Assembly (NCBI RefSeq): GCF_000264995.1
Contig: NW_006767437.1
Span: 1,643,736 to 1,707,735, forward strand
DNA from: Punctularia strigosozonata HHB-11173 SS5
Lineage: Eukaryota; Basidiomycota; Agaricomycetes; Corticiales; Punctulariaceae
Length of the DNA stretch: 64,000 bases
Reading direction: 5' to 3'
The position numbers and the translations under genes are program-made. This document shows positions 13,383 to 25,372 of this stretch, in pieces. The notes beneath the pieces were generated by a model. That model was given only the letters and a program-made list of their open reading frames with translations, searched no databases and had not been told where the DNA came from. The first letter of the stretch is position 1. Every line of letters begins with the position of its first letter.

Positions 13383-15063
13383 ATGGCGACCCATCCTGAC
13401 ACCTCATGCTACCTGTGGTCCCAGCCACGCGCCACCGAGCAGGAAGAGTTGTCGCCGGCGTATACTCCCGCCAGTCCCTACCCTCAGGACATGTACTTGA
13501 CGGGTCCCGAAGCCGTTTTCGACGTAGATGGCCCCTGGACCAGCCAGCCGTCTTCGTCGTTGAGCGTGCCTGATCTGGATGAGATATTCGCAGCTATCGT
13601 GAATATTCAGGCATCGCCCATACCCTCACCCGTGCCCTCTCCCGTCGAGTCCCCAGTCCATCTGTGAGTCATCTCTGAAAGACAGTTCCTGAGGGCTCGA
13701 CCAACACCTTACACTTGTAGGTCCATTGGTGCCCCATATAATGAGCCCGTCTCCGCTCCCATCCAGCCTATGTACGGAGGGTCCTCGTCACTTGCACAGT
13801 GCGCTCTATATTGTCTTCCTGTACATATCATCGCCTCAAGCTTGAACTTGTAGTGCCCTCGACCCACCTAATAGCATGCTCGATCCACCCAGGGGCCGAC
13901 CGTCCCTGAGCCGTCTGCAGATAAACAGCAGTCCTCGACCAGTCCCAGCTGCCACAGCCCCTTCCGCTCCCCCGAGCCTTCATATCCCAACGCCGGTGAT
14001 TGTGGCGCCTCACCCCCCCACACCTCCGCCGGTCGTACACCTGGCAGTTCCGGGACCTCCTCATCACCACGTCCGTCGTCGTTCCGAGAGTTCCCTGTTC
14101 CCTAAGCCGACTGTCGAGTACCAGCTCACCGCGGTCCAGAGCGCAAGCGCAACGCCAAGCCCGGGCCTCTTGTCTCCGCCGCCGCTTGGAATCCAGCGTG
14201 CTCGGTCGTTGAGCGATGGACGTCCCGCCGGCCAACACGGCCGTTCGAAGTCCGATACCACCGGACTTCTATCGCCCGGTTGGCAGCGTTCCAGTCGTGG
14301 ACCATCACGATCGCCGAGCACGAGCTCGTCGCGGCGGTCGTCGCCGTATCCCGGCAGCCGCTCGGTCAGCCCCTGCCTCAGTCGCGACGGCGTCACCGAC
14401 GTCGACGGCGACTCGCTCCCCACGACGCCCATCTCTGTTGAGGGCGTATATCAGGATCAAGCCGATACCATCGTGGGTTCGACTTCGCAAGAGGCGTCTC
14501 CGAGGCCTATTGTGAAGGCGATAGTCACGAGCGACAAGGTCGCGGAGGCCAGCATCCGCAGGCGCAGGAATACTACGGAAGATGCTCGCTTCAAGTGCGA
14601 GCATTGTGGCAGGTAAGTATCTCGCGAGTTCCGTTCGGACTGAAGATGGCTCAACTCTGGCCCTGTGCAGGTGTTTGACGTCGAAACATAACCTGGACGG
14701 TCAGTTGGCAATATGATCATTGCGTTTGTAGATGTTGTTGACACGTGTGTTCCAGGTCACATCCGATCTCATAACGACGAAAGGCCATTCCCCTGCGAAT
14801 ACCCGCCTTGCGACAAGAGCTTCAGTCGGAAATCCGACCGCAAGCGTCACCAGGAGACCGTGCACCAGTCGCTCCAACTCAAGTGCGAGAAATGCGATGG
14901 CGGCTTCTCTCGGAAAGACGCCTTGAGCAAACACGGTTCGTGCTGCAAACCCTTACTTTACGTAACCAAGCCGTTTACGCGTCTGCTGGCAGCCAAGACA
15001 TGCGGGCAGCACCTGACCGCTAACCTGCATGCAAACGCGTTCCAGCAAGGGCTTCGCCGCTAA
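13383..15063 (+). CDS. C2H2 zinc-finger protein, paralogue C (three fingers, last one C2HC)
   Basis: Probable transcription factor, about 465 aa. Exons: 13383-13663, 13721-13798, 13854-14612, 14671-14699, 14756-14935, 14993-15063. The body contains a Pro/Ser run (SPIPSPVPSPVESPV) and an SR/SPY patch (SRRSSPYPGSRSVSP). The pre-finger segment (VKAIVTSDKVAEASIRRRR) precedes finger 1 (C368, C371, H384, H388). Finger 1 is split twice: by an intron after CEHCGR and by the family phase-1 intron before H384, leaving a 29-nt exon between them. Finger 2 (CEYPPC, contacts R, S, D, R) and finger 3 (C-X2-C-X12-H442) follow. An intron with a GTTCGT donor after H442 gives HAKTC, a C2HC finger with C446; unspliced reading also stays open and would give HGSC. 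Same strand as B and D. Confidence 0.8.
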
Positions 15064-17862
15064 CCCCAAGCAGGCACGATCCCTCACATGCACACCTGCC
15101 CGCTCTCAATATGCCATCGTCGTTCTTGGTTATACAACGAATCTTTCCTCGGTTCCCCTACTCGGAAGTCATGCCTATACATTCTCTATTCCTGTTTCGG
15201 GCTCCTGCTTTACCCGCTAGAGGGTGATGCTCCTTTGATTAATGATGACCTAACTCGGATATCACTTGCTATCATTTTTGACTCCTAGTCGTTGCTTTGT
15301 GTGTACGTGCTTTCATTCTCGATTCGCGGTCAACGCCTTGTTCGAACTTGTGTTGTGACCAGTAAAGCCCAATGTAATATGTAGTTCAATAGAGTGCGCG
15401 ATGTCAATCCGCTATATTCATGGAGTTGCTTGATGTGACTGGCTCTAGTTCTGTTTCTCTGACTGATGGGTGGCACCCTAATGCGGGGTGTCCGAACAGC
15501 AATTGCTGTACCCCGCTACCAACGGCAATTGGTGTAACCTAGGTTCGACATCGCGGAAAAGTCGTAACTTGGGATGCACTAGGCATAGGGATGCTTCCAA
15601 GATGATAAGAGTATGATAACCTCAACCTCGTGTTTTGCATGACCGCGAGGAGGGCCGCTGAAGTTCCGGGGGGGGGGGCAGAGTCAGTCAGGACCGGTGC
15701 GAACCCCACCAGAGCTCCGATCCCTCAAAGAGGCGATTTCGGCCATTTTTTGGGTTCAGGTGAAGGTCTCAAGAGGGCGATTTTCGGGGATTTGACATCA
15801 GACATGTTCTTGATTAGCACGTCCTGGATGCAGCGGACAAGATCCTTGTACGCGCCAAGCACTTAAAGCCTGCCTGATTCTGCCTGTCGGTGGAGTGAAT
15901 GGTGGTGGAAGCAATTCGGGATACGGCGAGCTCGGAAAGTATAGTGGGTAGATGAGCGCAGTGGAGACTCGAATTTGCGCAGGTAGTGTGTAGACACATG
16001 CCAAACAGGATATGATTTTCTGGATGGATACGCAGCCAGTGTGTCCCACAGCTTACTGGTTGTCACGTCTGGGGTCCAATTTCAGGGATTTTGGATCGAA
16101 CCCCGCTCATATAACCGCCTCTTTTCGGAGCAGACCTGGATGTAACATTTTGCCCTCTACCCCGATGTTTTCGGGGTTTCGGTATCGGAGCTCGCGCCCA
16201 TAAACGGTGGCTGTGTGGATCGGAGCTCTGGCGGGACAATTCTTTACATAAGGGGCGAATGTTGGCGTTGGTGCTGTTCAACTTTCAAGAGAAGCCTACC
16301 GAGCGCTACGTCTCGAACGCAGACACGGCGGTTCAATCACCACCTGAGGTGGATGATGGGTCCGACACGTCGTCCTCGAATGGGGTCGACGACGACAAGA
16401 ACAAGGTAAGCATCATGATCCCGCCTATTCTAAACCGCAACTGAGGGATCATGACAAAAACATCTGGGAACAGCTACGCGTCTCGAGCCCTTCGAGCGTC
16501 GTAGAAATCGCATTAGTCAGTCCCGGTCAGCCCGGTGGTAGCTTGGTGCCATTTCGGTTCTTACGCCTATGCTGATGCGGTCAACAAAGTTTACCTTATC
16601 ATGCATCTTCCATCGACGCGTTGTCGACGCGACATATGCCTGTACAGGTCTTCTTTTGTTGATCCTGCAGACGAGCAGGGCAATCATACTCTGCGAATGA
16701 AGTCATGCGGTACAGCTTGGCGCGAGTTTGACTCATCCTGGAGCTGTGCACTTTTGCCAGAGCCTGTCTGCCGGATTCTCATGAGGATCTGCATCAATTT
16801 GCAACCCATTCGTCCCCGAGCAGCGTTTGCGTTCGTTTTCCGAACGGCTTGCAGAACATCCTTTCCGCTTGCGTTCCAAACAAGCACTAGTTCGCCTGTT
16901 CAACCTCGCTCGTGTCTGCTGCGACCCTCCCTTCCTCGTGTACAGTTCTTTTTCAGGTTGATCCGGCGGATTGATGTTGCAACTTGGCTTGGAGATGCTC
17001 CGGGTGGACACAATCTCGTTCGTCGTCCGAGGTGGCAAACGAACACGCACCCAAACAACATACCTACTTGGTACAAATATTGCTTGGTATGCTGACCACA
17101 TCGATCGATCTACCTTACTGTTTGTCGATCGTAGCGCGAGACACATTCGCCTGATACCCGCGTTCCAGTCCTCCGAGCTTTTCAATTGGTTTCCCTTAAT
17201 GGTCCTCCGAACCCGCCCCCGATGTGTCGTGAGTGGTCCTCGTGCTGGCATCGTCATCTCGTTGATCTCCCGTCGTTTCACCTCCCATGCCTTTATAGCC
17301 ACATGAACTAAGATCATCTCGAAGTCATATTACCCACGCCATGGTTCAAATGCTCCCGCACAGCGCCAGATCCGTTATTGCAGGAGCCAAGCTGGATATG
17401 ACGACCCTGAATGCATACATCCGGGGTGTTCCTAATGGTCCCAGCTCAACCGGGTGGTCGCGGGTCATCTTCTGCTATTGGTTGGTTCGCAAGTCCTCTC
17501 TTACCTCTACTATAACCTGCTAAGCTCACCTCTCTTACGTACAGTATCTCAACGGTCACTCCAGACTTTGAGTTTGTTCACTATGGCGTGTAACACCATA
17601 AATGGCCTTTGTGGACACCCATGAGTTCCAGCTGCGCGCGAACCGCTCCAAAACGCGTGATGTGCGAGGCAGGTAAGCGCTTGTTTGGAAGACCACAGGT
17701 CCACACATAAATTGCGCCACCCCTCGTTGTGACATTCTGAACCTACGGCTCAGAATGGCCTTTCCCCACCGAGTGCTCCTTCCGATTTATGAACGTCGTC
17801 GCACACGTCAGAGCTTCGCGCCTCAGACCTTGTCACCTCAGACCTTGTCACCTCCATCTGCT
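15064..17862. other. Intergenic, no supported gene
   Basis: About 2.8 kb. A 10-G run occurs near 15670. An open stretch at 16259-16408 ends at a good GTAAGC donor and encodes an acidic, Ser-rich peptide (VDDGSDTSSSNGVDDDK), but no convincing partner exon was found, so it may be a gene remnant. Just before gene D the 15-mer CTCAGACCTTGTCAC is repeated in tandem (17822-17851). Confidence 0.45.
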
Positions 17863-19240
17863 ATGCGCATCGCCAGCGGGTCCAGCACGTACGTTGCACA
17901 GGGGGACTTTGCGTACCCAGAGTAGTGAGATAGTTTTCTTTTCTGAGGTCGAGGCGTGGCTGACCTGCTGCTGGACCAGTTGTCAGACGACGATCAATGC
18001 CGACTCCCAGGTCTATGCCGCAGTCAATGCACCGCATGCCTCCTCCTCCAGCAACATGATAGAGAGTGATTACCCACCATCGGGCCATTACCTTGCCGGG
18101 ACCTACGCGAACATGGTCGATCCTGGCTCGCTGCACTCTCCTTGTAAGTGCTCACAATTCTTCGCATCCGGAAAGTAGGAAGTATCAGTGTCGTTTAAAA
18201 CCCCCATAGACACCATCAACCCACTCTTAGGGACGTCCAATCCGTCGGAACGGGTGCCCGAGACGTTTACGGGACCCTCCGTCTCGGATGATGCACAGGG
18301 ACACTCACCTGCGGAATGGCACGGTACAACTTATCAAGGACTCACCCAGTCGCCGCCGACATGGTATGACTATCCGGGCCCTTCTCTTGCTATTGGAGAA
18401 GATGTATCGTCAATACAAACTCCAGAGATGCCGCCGTTTCCCGACGCATCGTTCACTCACCGAATGGGCCATGACTGCGGTCAGATGGCTGTCGCTCCTC
18501 CGGCGATGCAGTGGTCTCGTAGCTTCCCGAGCGATGGACACTACCGGGTACAGGCTTCCATCCCGAGTTCTTCTCTTCTTCACCAATCATCGGGGCGTCC
18601 CGGCCAACGATCGCAGGGGCCAGATTTCGAGAGCGCACCGGAACCCTCCGAGGCGGGCGCTCGCTCACAGTCCGCTGGGGGCATTATATCCCGGTCATTC
18701 TCATTGAATGGTCTTCCTCCATGTGATGGAGACCAGGAGCGCGAAGGTATGGCGTGAGATCCACCGCACCATTGTACTAGAGGAGCGTCTCACCCGTTCA
18801 TTTCGCAAAGGTGCGGCAGGCCCCTCGAGAAGCCGACGGTTCTCATGCCCGGAGCCTGGATGCCTATTGAGCTATACGACGAAGCGGAACCTCGAAGGTA
18901 GCTGGTTGACATAGCCAACCCGGTGGAACGAGTGACGAAACGGATCTTTCCAGGTCATATCGACTCTATCCATAGGCACGCCATAAAGTTTGTGTGCTCG
19001 GAGTGTAACAAGGGTTTCGCACGACCGTCCGACGGGCGAAGACATCAAACTACTCACGACAAAGCCAAACGCCCGAAATGTCATAACTGCGGCAAGCCCT
19101 ACAGTCGGCGTGATGTACTGAAGAATCACTTGATGAGATGTACTGAAGAATCACTCCAGAAGGAGCACCACGGTCGGTGTTTCCGGCGGGTTGCTCGGAT
19201 ACTTCTAACTGCCCGAATTTAACCAGGCCACCAGGCGTGA
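17863..19240 (+). CDS. C2H2 zinc-finger protein, paralogue D (three fingers, last one C2HC)
   Basis: Probable transcription factor, about 370 aa. Exons: 17863-17924, 17980-18143, 18210-18746, 18781-18897, 18954-19172, 19227-19240. The last exon is uncertain: unspliced reading ends at 19222 with a different tail. The body is Ser/Pro/Gly/Asp-rich and lacks the SPY patch. The region before finger 1 is basic but the VA-x-AS motif is degenerate (GAAGPSRSRRFSC). Finger 1 is C277-C282-H295-H300, with the family intron before H295. Finger 2 is CSEC with contacts R, S, D, R. Finger 3 is CHNC-X12-H-LMR-C, read without the intron found here in A, B, C and G. A 19-bp duplication, offset 25 bp, sits exactly at this point (19112-19155). 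The intron before finger 1 is only 34 nt, which is short for this window. Confidence 0.75.
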
Positions 19241-19980
19241 GTATCAGAGGGAGATAGCTTTGTTTTCCCAACCCCAAATCTATGCTACATGCTCTTTATT
19301 TCCAGTGGTCTCACCCTTCTTCTCGCACCCATCTTATCATCACAGCCTCGGGCACACCAGCGTGGCCTAAGACGTAACCACTACTTATCCTCGCTAAGAT
19401 CCGTCCGGGCTCGGTTTACATATCTGATTACATGCTATTCTTACTTCATCAAACGCGTCCTCGGACCGTGATTCCAGAATCTATGCGTCTTCCGTCTTTC
19501 GCTGAGGGAACGCGCACATGTGTATATAGATTCTTCGGCCAGATATGGATACAGTACATGGTAAATGAATGCGGGATACAGAGAGCACTCCTCGATCGGA
19601 GGCATTACAGCTACGGGGAGCGACCACAGATAGGCAGTGTATTAAGCATTGAATGCAAGACAAATAGTAGCGCGTGCCCGGGTCCACAGCCCGGGCGATG
19701 CGGGTATTTGGAGGAGATGGGCAGGCAGGTGACGAAGGTACGGAGGTTTCCGAAGGTAAGACGAATATGTGTGGCTACGACGAAAAAACAAACGACAATT
19801 CATGGCGATTGGACGGCAATAGTCAATGGGCGAGACAGGACGCAGAAGCAACGCACGGACACGGAAGAACATCGATCAGGGAGAAAGAGACACGTAAGAG
19901 TACATGGTGTATCTGTCGATTGGATATCAGCAGGCGGACGGGAGGGTAGCGGTCGACCGCCACGTACATCGAATGTCGTG
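19241..19980. other. Convergent intergenic region between D and E
   Basis: About 740 bases between the 3' ends of two zinc-finger genes. It has only shadow-like open frames and presumably holds both transcription end regions. Confidence 0.5.
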
Positions 19981-21866
19981 CTATCGCTCATCCTTGGTCG
20001 CCGGTTGGCTGGTACCGGACTTCGCGGGCTCGCCGAGCTCCACCTTGGTGCTCGTGGCTGCAGGCCTGATATGCATCTTCTGGACGTGTCGGTCTCGATC
20101 CGCCTTGCGTGTGAACTCGTCGCCGCAATGAGTACATTTATGTTCCTTGATGCCTTGGTGCGCCTTCTCGTGGTCTACGTTTCGCACCCCCTTCCATCAG
20201 TTTCAACAGCCTGAATCACGAAGACGAGCATCACTCACTGTCGCGGTTGATGCGCGTCGTAAGGCCGGCTTGACAGAATCTGCAGATGAACTTGGCTTCT
20301 TTCTTGCGCGCCTTGCGCGCGGCCTCCGCGATGCCCTCGGTCATGACCACCGGCTTGACGAGGTCCGGGGGAAGGAGCCCGATCGACGCGGGAGCGACCC
20401 CGCCGCCACCACCCATGCCTCGATACATATCAGGCGCCGGGACGCCCCACTCGCCGTGCATGCGCACCGGGCCCGGGTTCGAGAGCCCCCGCGGACGCAT
20501 GCCAGGGTGGACGTGCGCGCTCATGGGCAGGCCCGCGTGCATCGTGCCGTTGCTGAGGCCTGGGATCTCCGCGGAGCTCCAGTACCCGCTGGCGGGCGGC
20601 TGGGCAGGCAGCACGTGCTGATACGGCCCGTCGGGCGGGAGGCTGCTGTCGCTGCTCGGGCTGTGGCCCCGGCTCGTGGGTCGGCTGTTGTAGGGGCTCG
20701 TGCGGTGGGAGGAGCGCGAGCCGCTCGAGGCGCCACGTCCGCGTCCGGCGGGATCGCGCAGCGACTGCGATCGGCCGCGCAGGCTCTGCCCGCTGGGGGT
20801 GAGGTAGGTGTTGGGATCCATGGGGACACCGAAGGCGTCGAGAGGGTACATGACGTCCGTCTTGATACGACCGAGGTTGTCGGTGAGAGACCGACTTCGG
20901 CGGACGTTCGCTCCCCCGAAGTCGTCAGGGAGCGAGATGGGCTGGTCGAGTAGGTACGATTGCTCGGGAGGAGTGAGCGGAGAGTGGTGAGTCGGGGTGC
21001 CTGCTTGGTGAGTCGGTGTGCCTACTTGATGTGTCGGGGTGCCTACTTGATGTGTCGGGGTTCCCGCGGATGCCGGGGTCTCCTGCTGATGGTTCAGCAC
21101 GGTCCTTTCGAAGCTGGTGTCCAGAGAGAGGTCGATGGGTTCCAGGTCGGAATATATGGAATGGGGACTGCCGTGCGGATCCGAATAGACCGACTGTGAC
21201 GGCTCGGTTTCGTACGTGTAGGATTGCTGATGCGAGCCTTGCATCCATCTCATGCCTTCGCCGTACGAGTTGGCGTACTCGGCGTCGGGCGGAGTCAGCA
21301 TCGTCGTTGCCCGAGACGGCGGCTGTATCATGATCGTCGGCGAGTCTTCCGACTGATGACGTCCATGGCCGGGACGAGATGATCTGCGTTCGTGTCCGTC
21401 GTAAGTGGACGGCAGCGAAGTCCGGTTATAGAAAGAGACCTACCCCACATACCCGCCGCCCGCCGTGCTTCCCAGCGCGTTCGCCAGTTCGCTCGTTATC
21501 GCACTTTATGGGCGCAACAGGCCTCAGCTCGACGACGCTAGCGTTCACTGAGGGTACCTACGCGTCGCTCGGCATCCAGGTCGCGTCGGGCCCAAAGTCG
21601 AGGGTGGGCCCCGCGCCGGCATCGGCTCGTTGAAAGGCGGGCATACTGTAGTCTAGCAGCTCCGCGAGGAGAAATGAGGTCTGCGGGCTCGCTGGTCTGC
21701 TACCCTCCGGCGTGTGGTGGGATGATCCCGCGGGTGATCCTGGGGCAGACGAGGTGCCAGTCAAGTACTCAAAGGATGCGTTGGGCGAGTCGGGCGAAAG
21801 CCAGCTGCTGGGCTCGCGCCAGAGGTCGTTGGTGGTGTCGTGGTGGGGTGAGCCGGATGGATTCAT
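19981..21866 (-). CDS. C2H2 zinc-finger protein, paralogue E (two fingers)
   Basis: Probable transcription factor, about 547 aa, the longest paralogue. Exons on the minus strand: 21562-21866, 20239-21383, 19981-20174. The first intron is unusually long (178 nt) and may hide a small exon. It starts MNPSGSPHHDTTND. The body is Pro/Ser/Thr-rich, carries a tandem repeat of the heptad GTPTHQV, an SR/SPY patch (SRSSHRTSPYNSRPTSRG) and a Gly-rich stretch (RGMGGGGGVAP). The pre-finger motif is VKPVVMTEGIAEAARKARKK. Finger 1 is C469-C472-H485-H489; its helix reads TTRINRDN and the family phase-1 intron falls before H485. Finger 2 is CTHC with contacts R, A, D, R. There is no third finger: about 29 mostly polar residues follow and the protein ends. 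It is convergent with D. Confidence 0.8.
20985..21068 (-). repeat. 21-bp coding minisatellite in zinc-finger gene E
   Basis: About four copies of a 21-bp unit encoding GTPTHQ plus one variable residue (V, V, A, then H). The two central copies are nearly identical at the base level. It lies in the disordered body, so copy-number change in steps of seven residues would be tolerated. Confidence 0.85.
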
Positions 21867-23933
21867 GGCTTTCCGCGTTTATGAGAGCCGGAACGCGCAG
21901 CTGTGGTAGCGTCTTAAGGTGCGCCAAATAGCCATCGCCCATATCGACGCCGCGGACGGCGCATCAATAGCTTGAATAGCATGACACCTGTGCGATGCCG
22001 TTTGGCGCCCAGGGGCGGTGTCAAGGCGCGTGCTTTGAGCCCGGAACGGTAATCGCGTGCGACGCCAGGCGATGAAAGGCACACGTCGCACGGGGCGGTA
22101 CTTTATCTGGGGTTATATTGCAGACGGCATACGTAGGCAGGCAATGAGCGAGTCGCGCTAACAACGGGTAGACGCCATTACAGGTCGCCAGCACCCGCCC
22201 TCTCCGCACTGCGTCTACGGACCGTCGTCGTCCCGCCCAGTGGTTAGTGCATTCCCCTTCATGGCGTTCCGCGTTGATCCCGCGTTGCCGTTCCGAAGAC
22301 AGGGTTGCCGTGAACGCGTTGTATGCTGTCCGTGCTCGCTCGGCATTCCAATCGGCGAGTAAGGTTCCTCCCATCATGCATCAAACAGGGCGTTGGGTGA
22401 TTGGTCAATCTACTCCCACTCGTACGAACATCATGTGTAAATGTTCTCTCGGACATATTTCGCTCTCGCAGTTCGTGACACGAGTTTGGATTACTGGGGC
22501 GAGACGGTGCAGCTTCGATAATCGCGATGAATGGAAGTGTCGACGCTGTCTCCCAACGGCCTTCGAAAACATTTGCCATTTGTGCCATCGCAATGCCGGT
22601 TATCTACTACTCACAGGGGTCTGGATCGAGAACACGCTCCAAATAGCCGGCAAGATGCAGCTTTTGCAGCGGGTGCAGCAACACACCACCGCGGAGGTCG
22701 AAGTTGGATTGGGCCACGACGATGCTGGGGATAAGACGATCTGTCCGACACGCCTGTCATAGCTTCATCATCGGGAACGCTGCAGACTCCGGTAAGGATA
22801 TGCCTTGAAGCGTCCACGGACCACCAGTATCTTCCAGAACAAACGTCGCCACAATCCGTGTGGGAGTTTCGGAGGCCCCTACACCGCCCGAACGAGAACC
22901 GCCTCAACAAGATGTCCCTCTTGAGCGTGGACGCTGGAAGGCCGTGAAAGCTGGTCGGCTTCTTAACAATATTGAGATCGCACCATCCTATGCGATGCAC
23001 TCAGGGTAGGACGGGACGTACCCAGACGGATGTGCTCTGCGCGGGGATCCGTTGGTAAGACAGGCGCCCGTGGCTCCGGCGCAGATCGAACATACGATAG
23101 GGGCATGCTGGCTGGATGCGGCAGTAGGGAGGATCCACAGGTTGCTTCCGCCGTCTGCAGTGGGTCAGACCATTTCCGCCGTCTCCTATGTTTCAGTTGC
23201 TCCCGAAGATGCTTCCGCCGACAGCTCATCGAGATTTGACACCGAAGCTGGCAATATGTACTGAGGCCTCAGGGGCAAAAAAGCGCGTCAGGAACAACGC
23301 CACGGCGTTAGGACCTCGTGTCGGTATCGCGAGCATTTCGATAGCATTGGAGCTTCTATAGAAACCTATATATTCGCACCTGATACGTCAGGAAGGCTAT
23401 AGAGGTTCCGTATAGGGGGCGGTGTTGCGTCGTCGGCGGTGGTAGTTCGTTGATAGTGAGATGTTCAGCCTTCCATCGATTCATCCCGGGTCGGGCCCGG
23501 ACCTACTGCCCGTGGGCCGTATATGAATGAACCAGTGCACCCCCGAGGGTTCTGTTGGACTGTCCGATAGCTTGTTGCACGCCAACAACGTGTTCGTAAG
23601 TAAAATTTATCAGGAATAGTCTTGATCAATCTCTGCCCTCGCGGAGGCGTGAGCGTGAGGACCCGCCTTGAACGAGCATGGATGGCGGTGCCGGAAAAGG
23701 CTGCGACTCGGGCAGCCGCCTAATGTGCACGTGCCGTTTCAGCAAGGGCGCGAGCTCCTCCTTCCTTTCTAGGAAGGCGCTCCATAACTCCATCAGGTTG
23801 CTAACATAGACACGGCGCCGCCGAATTTTGAGCCGCAGTCCTCTTGTTCCCGGTCTCATCCACGCCGCACGCCGTGCACGACAGGCAATCCCTCTTTCCT
23901 TTGCCCCACGTTCGTTTTCTTGTGCTCGTCAGA
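21867..23933. other. Intergenic between E and the TOS1-like gene, with a coding-like tract
   Basis: About 2.1 kb with no recognised gene. On the plus strand, 22655-23261 contains several stretches with protein-like composition (for example PSAVGQTISAVSYVSVAPED ending at a stop near 23261) and a GTAAGG donor near 22792. I could not join them into a phase-consistent gene with a clear start. A small unrecognised gene or a remnant is possible. Confidence 0.4.
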
Positions 23934-25372
23934 ATGCTCGCGACGAACCTATCCATCTCCGCCGCGACGGCGCTCGGCCTGATCAGCGCCACCAAGGCGA
24001 CGCTCACGCCCAACAACCTTCTGGCGGCGTCGACGAGCGGGTCGCTCACTGCCGTTCGGTACACCCATGTCGGTGGCGACGGCTCGTACCAGCAGGTCAC
24101 CGACCTCGTTCCCGGTACCTTCCCAACCTGCAGCGCCAACCCGGTAAGCCTGCACGAACTCATCAGATCGGCCGAACATTTCTGACGCGTTTTTCTCTTA
24201 TTGACCATAGTCGTGCGTGAAGACGACGAAGACCGTCAGCGGTAACCTCGCGCCGTTCGACGAGGACCTCACCGTGGTCATGCGCGGGCCTATGAACGTG
24301 TACAACATCGCGGTCTACCAGCCGGACAACACGACTTCAGCCACATGGAAACGGACCAGCTCCTGGGCCTCTGGCAACGCGGCCCATAACCTGGTCTTTA
24401 TGAACAACAACGGAGGAGGCGCGAGCGGCGAGTGGTCAAGTCAGTTGCTCACACCGTCGTCCCTGGCTCGCGTGCGATAGGCATTGACCATCGTATTATT
24501 ACTAGTCTGTGGTGGTGCCAGCCAATCATACGCCTCCAGCGACTTCTCAAGCGCAGCCGCGTCCCCGAAACAGACGTACGGCAGCTACATTTCCGCGTCG
24601 GACGAAGTCGTGAGTGTCCCGACCCGCTATATGTTGTCACGTCGCTCACGGGATTCATAGAACATCATGACCGCCACGGAATGCAACGGCTCCAACTGCG
24701 AGGGCTTCTACCGCGGCACCTCCAACCTCGGCTGGGCCGGCTCCAAGATGTTCGTCTTCGAGTTCGACATGCCCAGCGACAGCGACTCGGTCACTCCAGC
24801 CATCTGGGCCTTAAATGGCCAGGTCGTCCGCAGCGCCCAATACGGCTGCAATTGCCGCGGCGAGGGTGGCGAAGGCGGCTGCGGCGAGATTGACCTGGTC
24901 GAGAACCTGGTCGATGCCGATCACAATCAGGGTATATCCGAGATCTACGTGAGTGCGATTCTCACTCCGATGTACCTGGGCGCGTTGTTTTCGGTGATGG
25001 ATATCTGACACGAGCGCTCGGGAATCATAGTCCTTCAAGGGTGCCACGGGCACAGGTACAGGCAACTACTTCGCCCGTCCGACGACTGAGAAGGCGGTCT
25101 TCGGCGTCATCTTCGATGTCAAGACTGATCAGATCACAATTCAGAAGGTGAGTCGTTATGTTTTCTCCCGGGATTTTCATGCCGTATTCTGACAATGGCA
25201 CCGGTCCTATATGCAGTGGTCATCGTGGGACTTTACCCAGAAAGCCGTCACCCGGAGCATCATCGACGGCTACCTCTCCACTACCGCCAAGGTCATCTCG
25301 TTCAGCACCAACGCTCGCAAGCGCCGTGAGCATCGCGTCCCCACCTTCCTCGCTGGACGCCGCCGGCACTGA
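23934..25372 (+). CDS. TOS1: TOS1-like secreted cell-wall protein, putative glycosyl hydrolase
   Basis: Secreted wall protein of the TOS1/YJL171C family (DUF2403 then DUF2401), for which a beta-glucan-acting hydrolase role has been proposed. Exons: 23934-24143, 24211-24439, 24506-24609, 24661-24948, 25031-25147, 25217-25372, giving 367 aa. Residues 1-22 form a signal peptide (MLATNLSISAATALGLISAT). The N-terminal half has the Gly/Asn-rich features of the family (FMNNNGGGASGEWS). The C-terminal domain has the Cys-rich GCNCRGEGGEGGCGEIDLVE; its E-I-D-L-V-E matches the ExDxxE pattern of GH16-type catalytic sites, giving two candidate catalytic glutamates. No membrane anchor is seen; the protein ends in a basic tail. 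Neighbours are zinc-finger genes E and F and there is no sign of co-regulation. Every junction is canonical and phase-consistent. Confidence 0.9.

Noticed and set aside
16733-17317. 194-codon minus-strand frame
   Set aside because: No recognisable domain, poor composition and no promoter or splice support.
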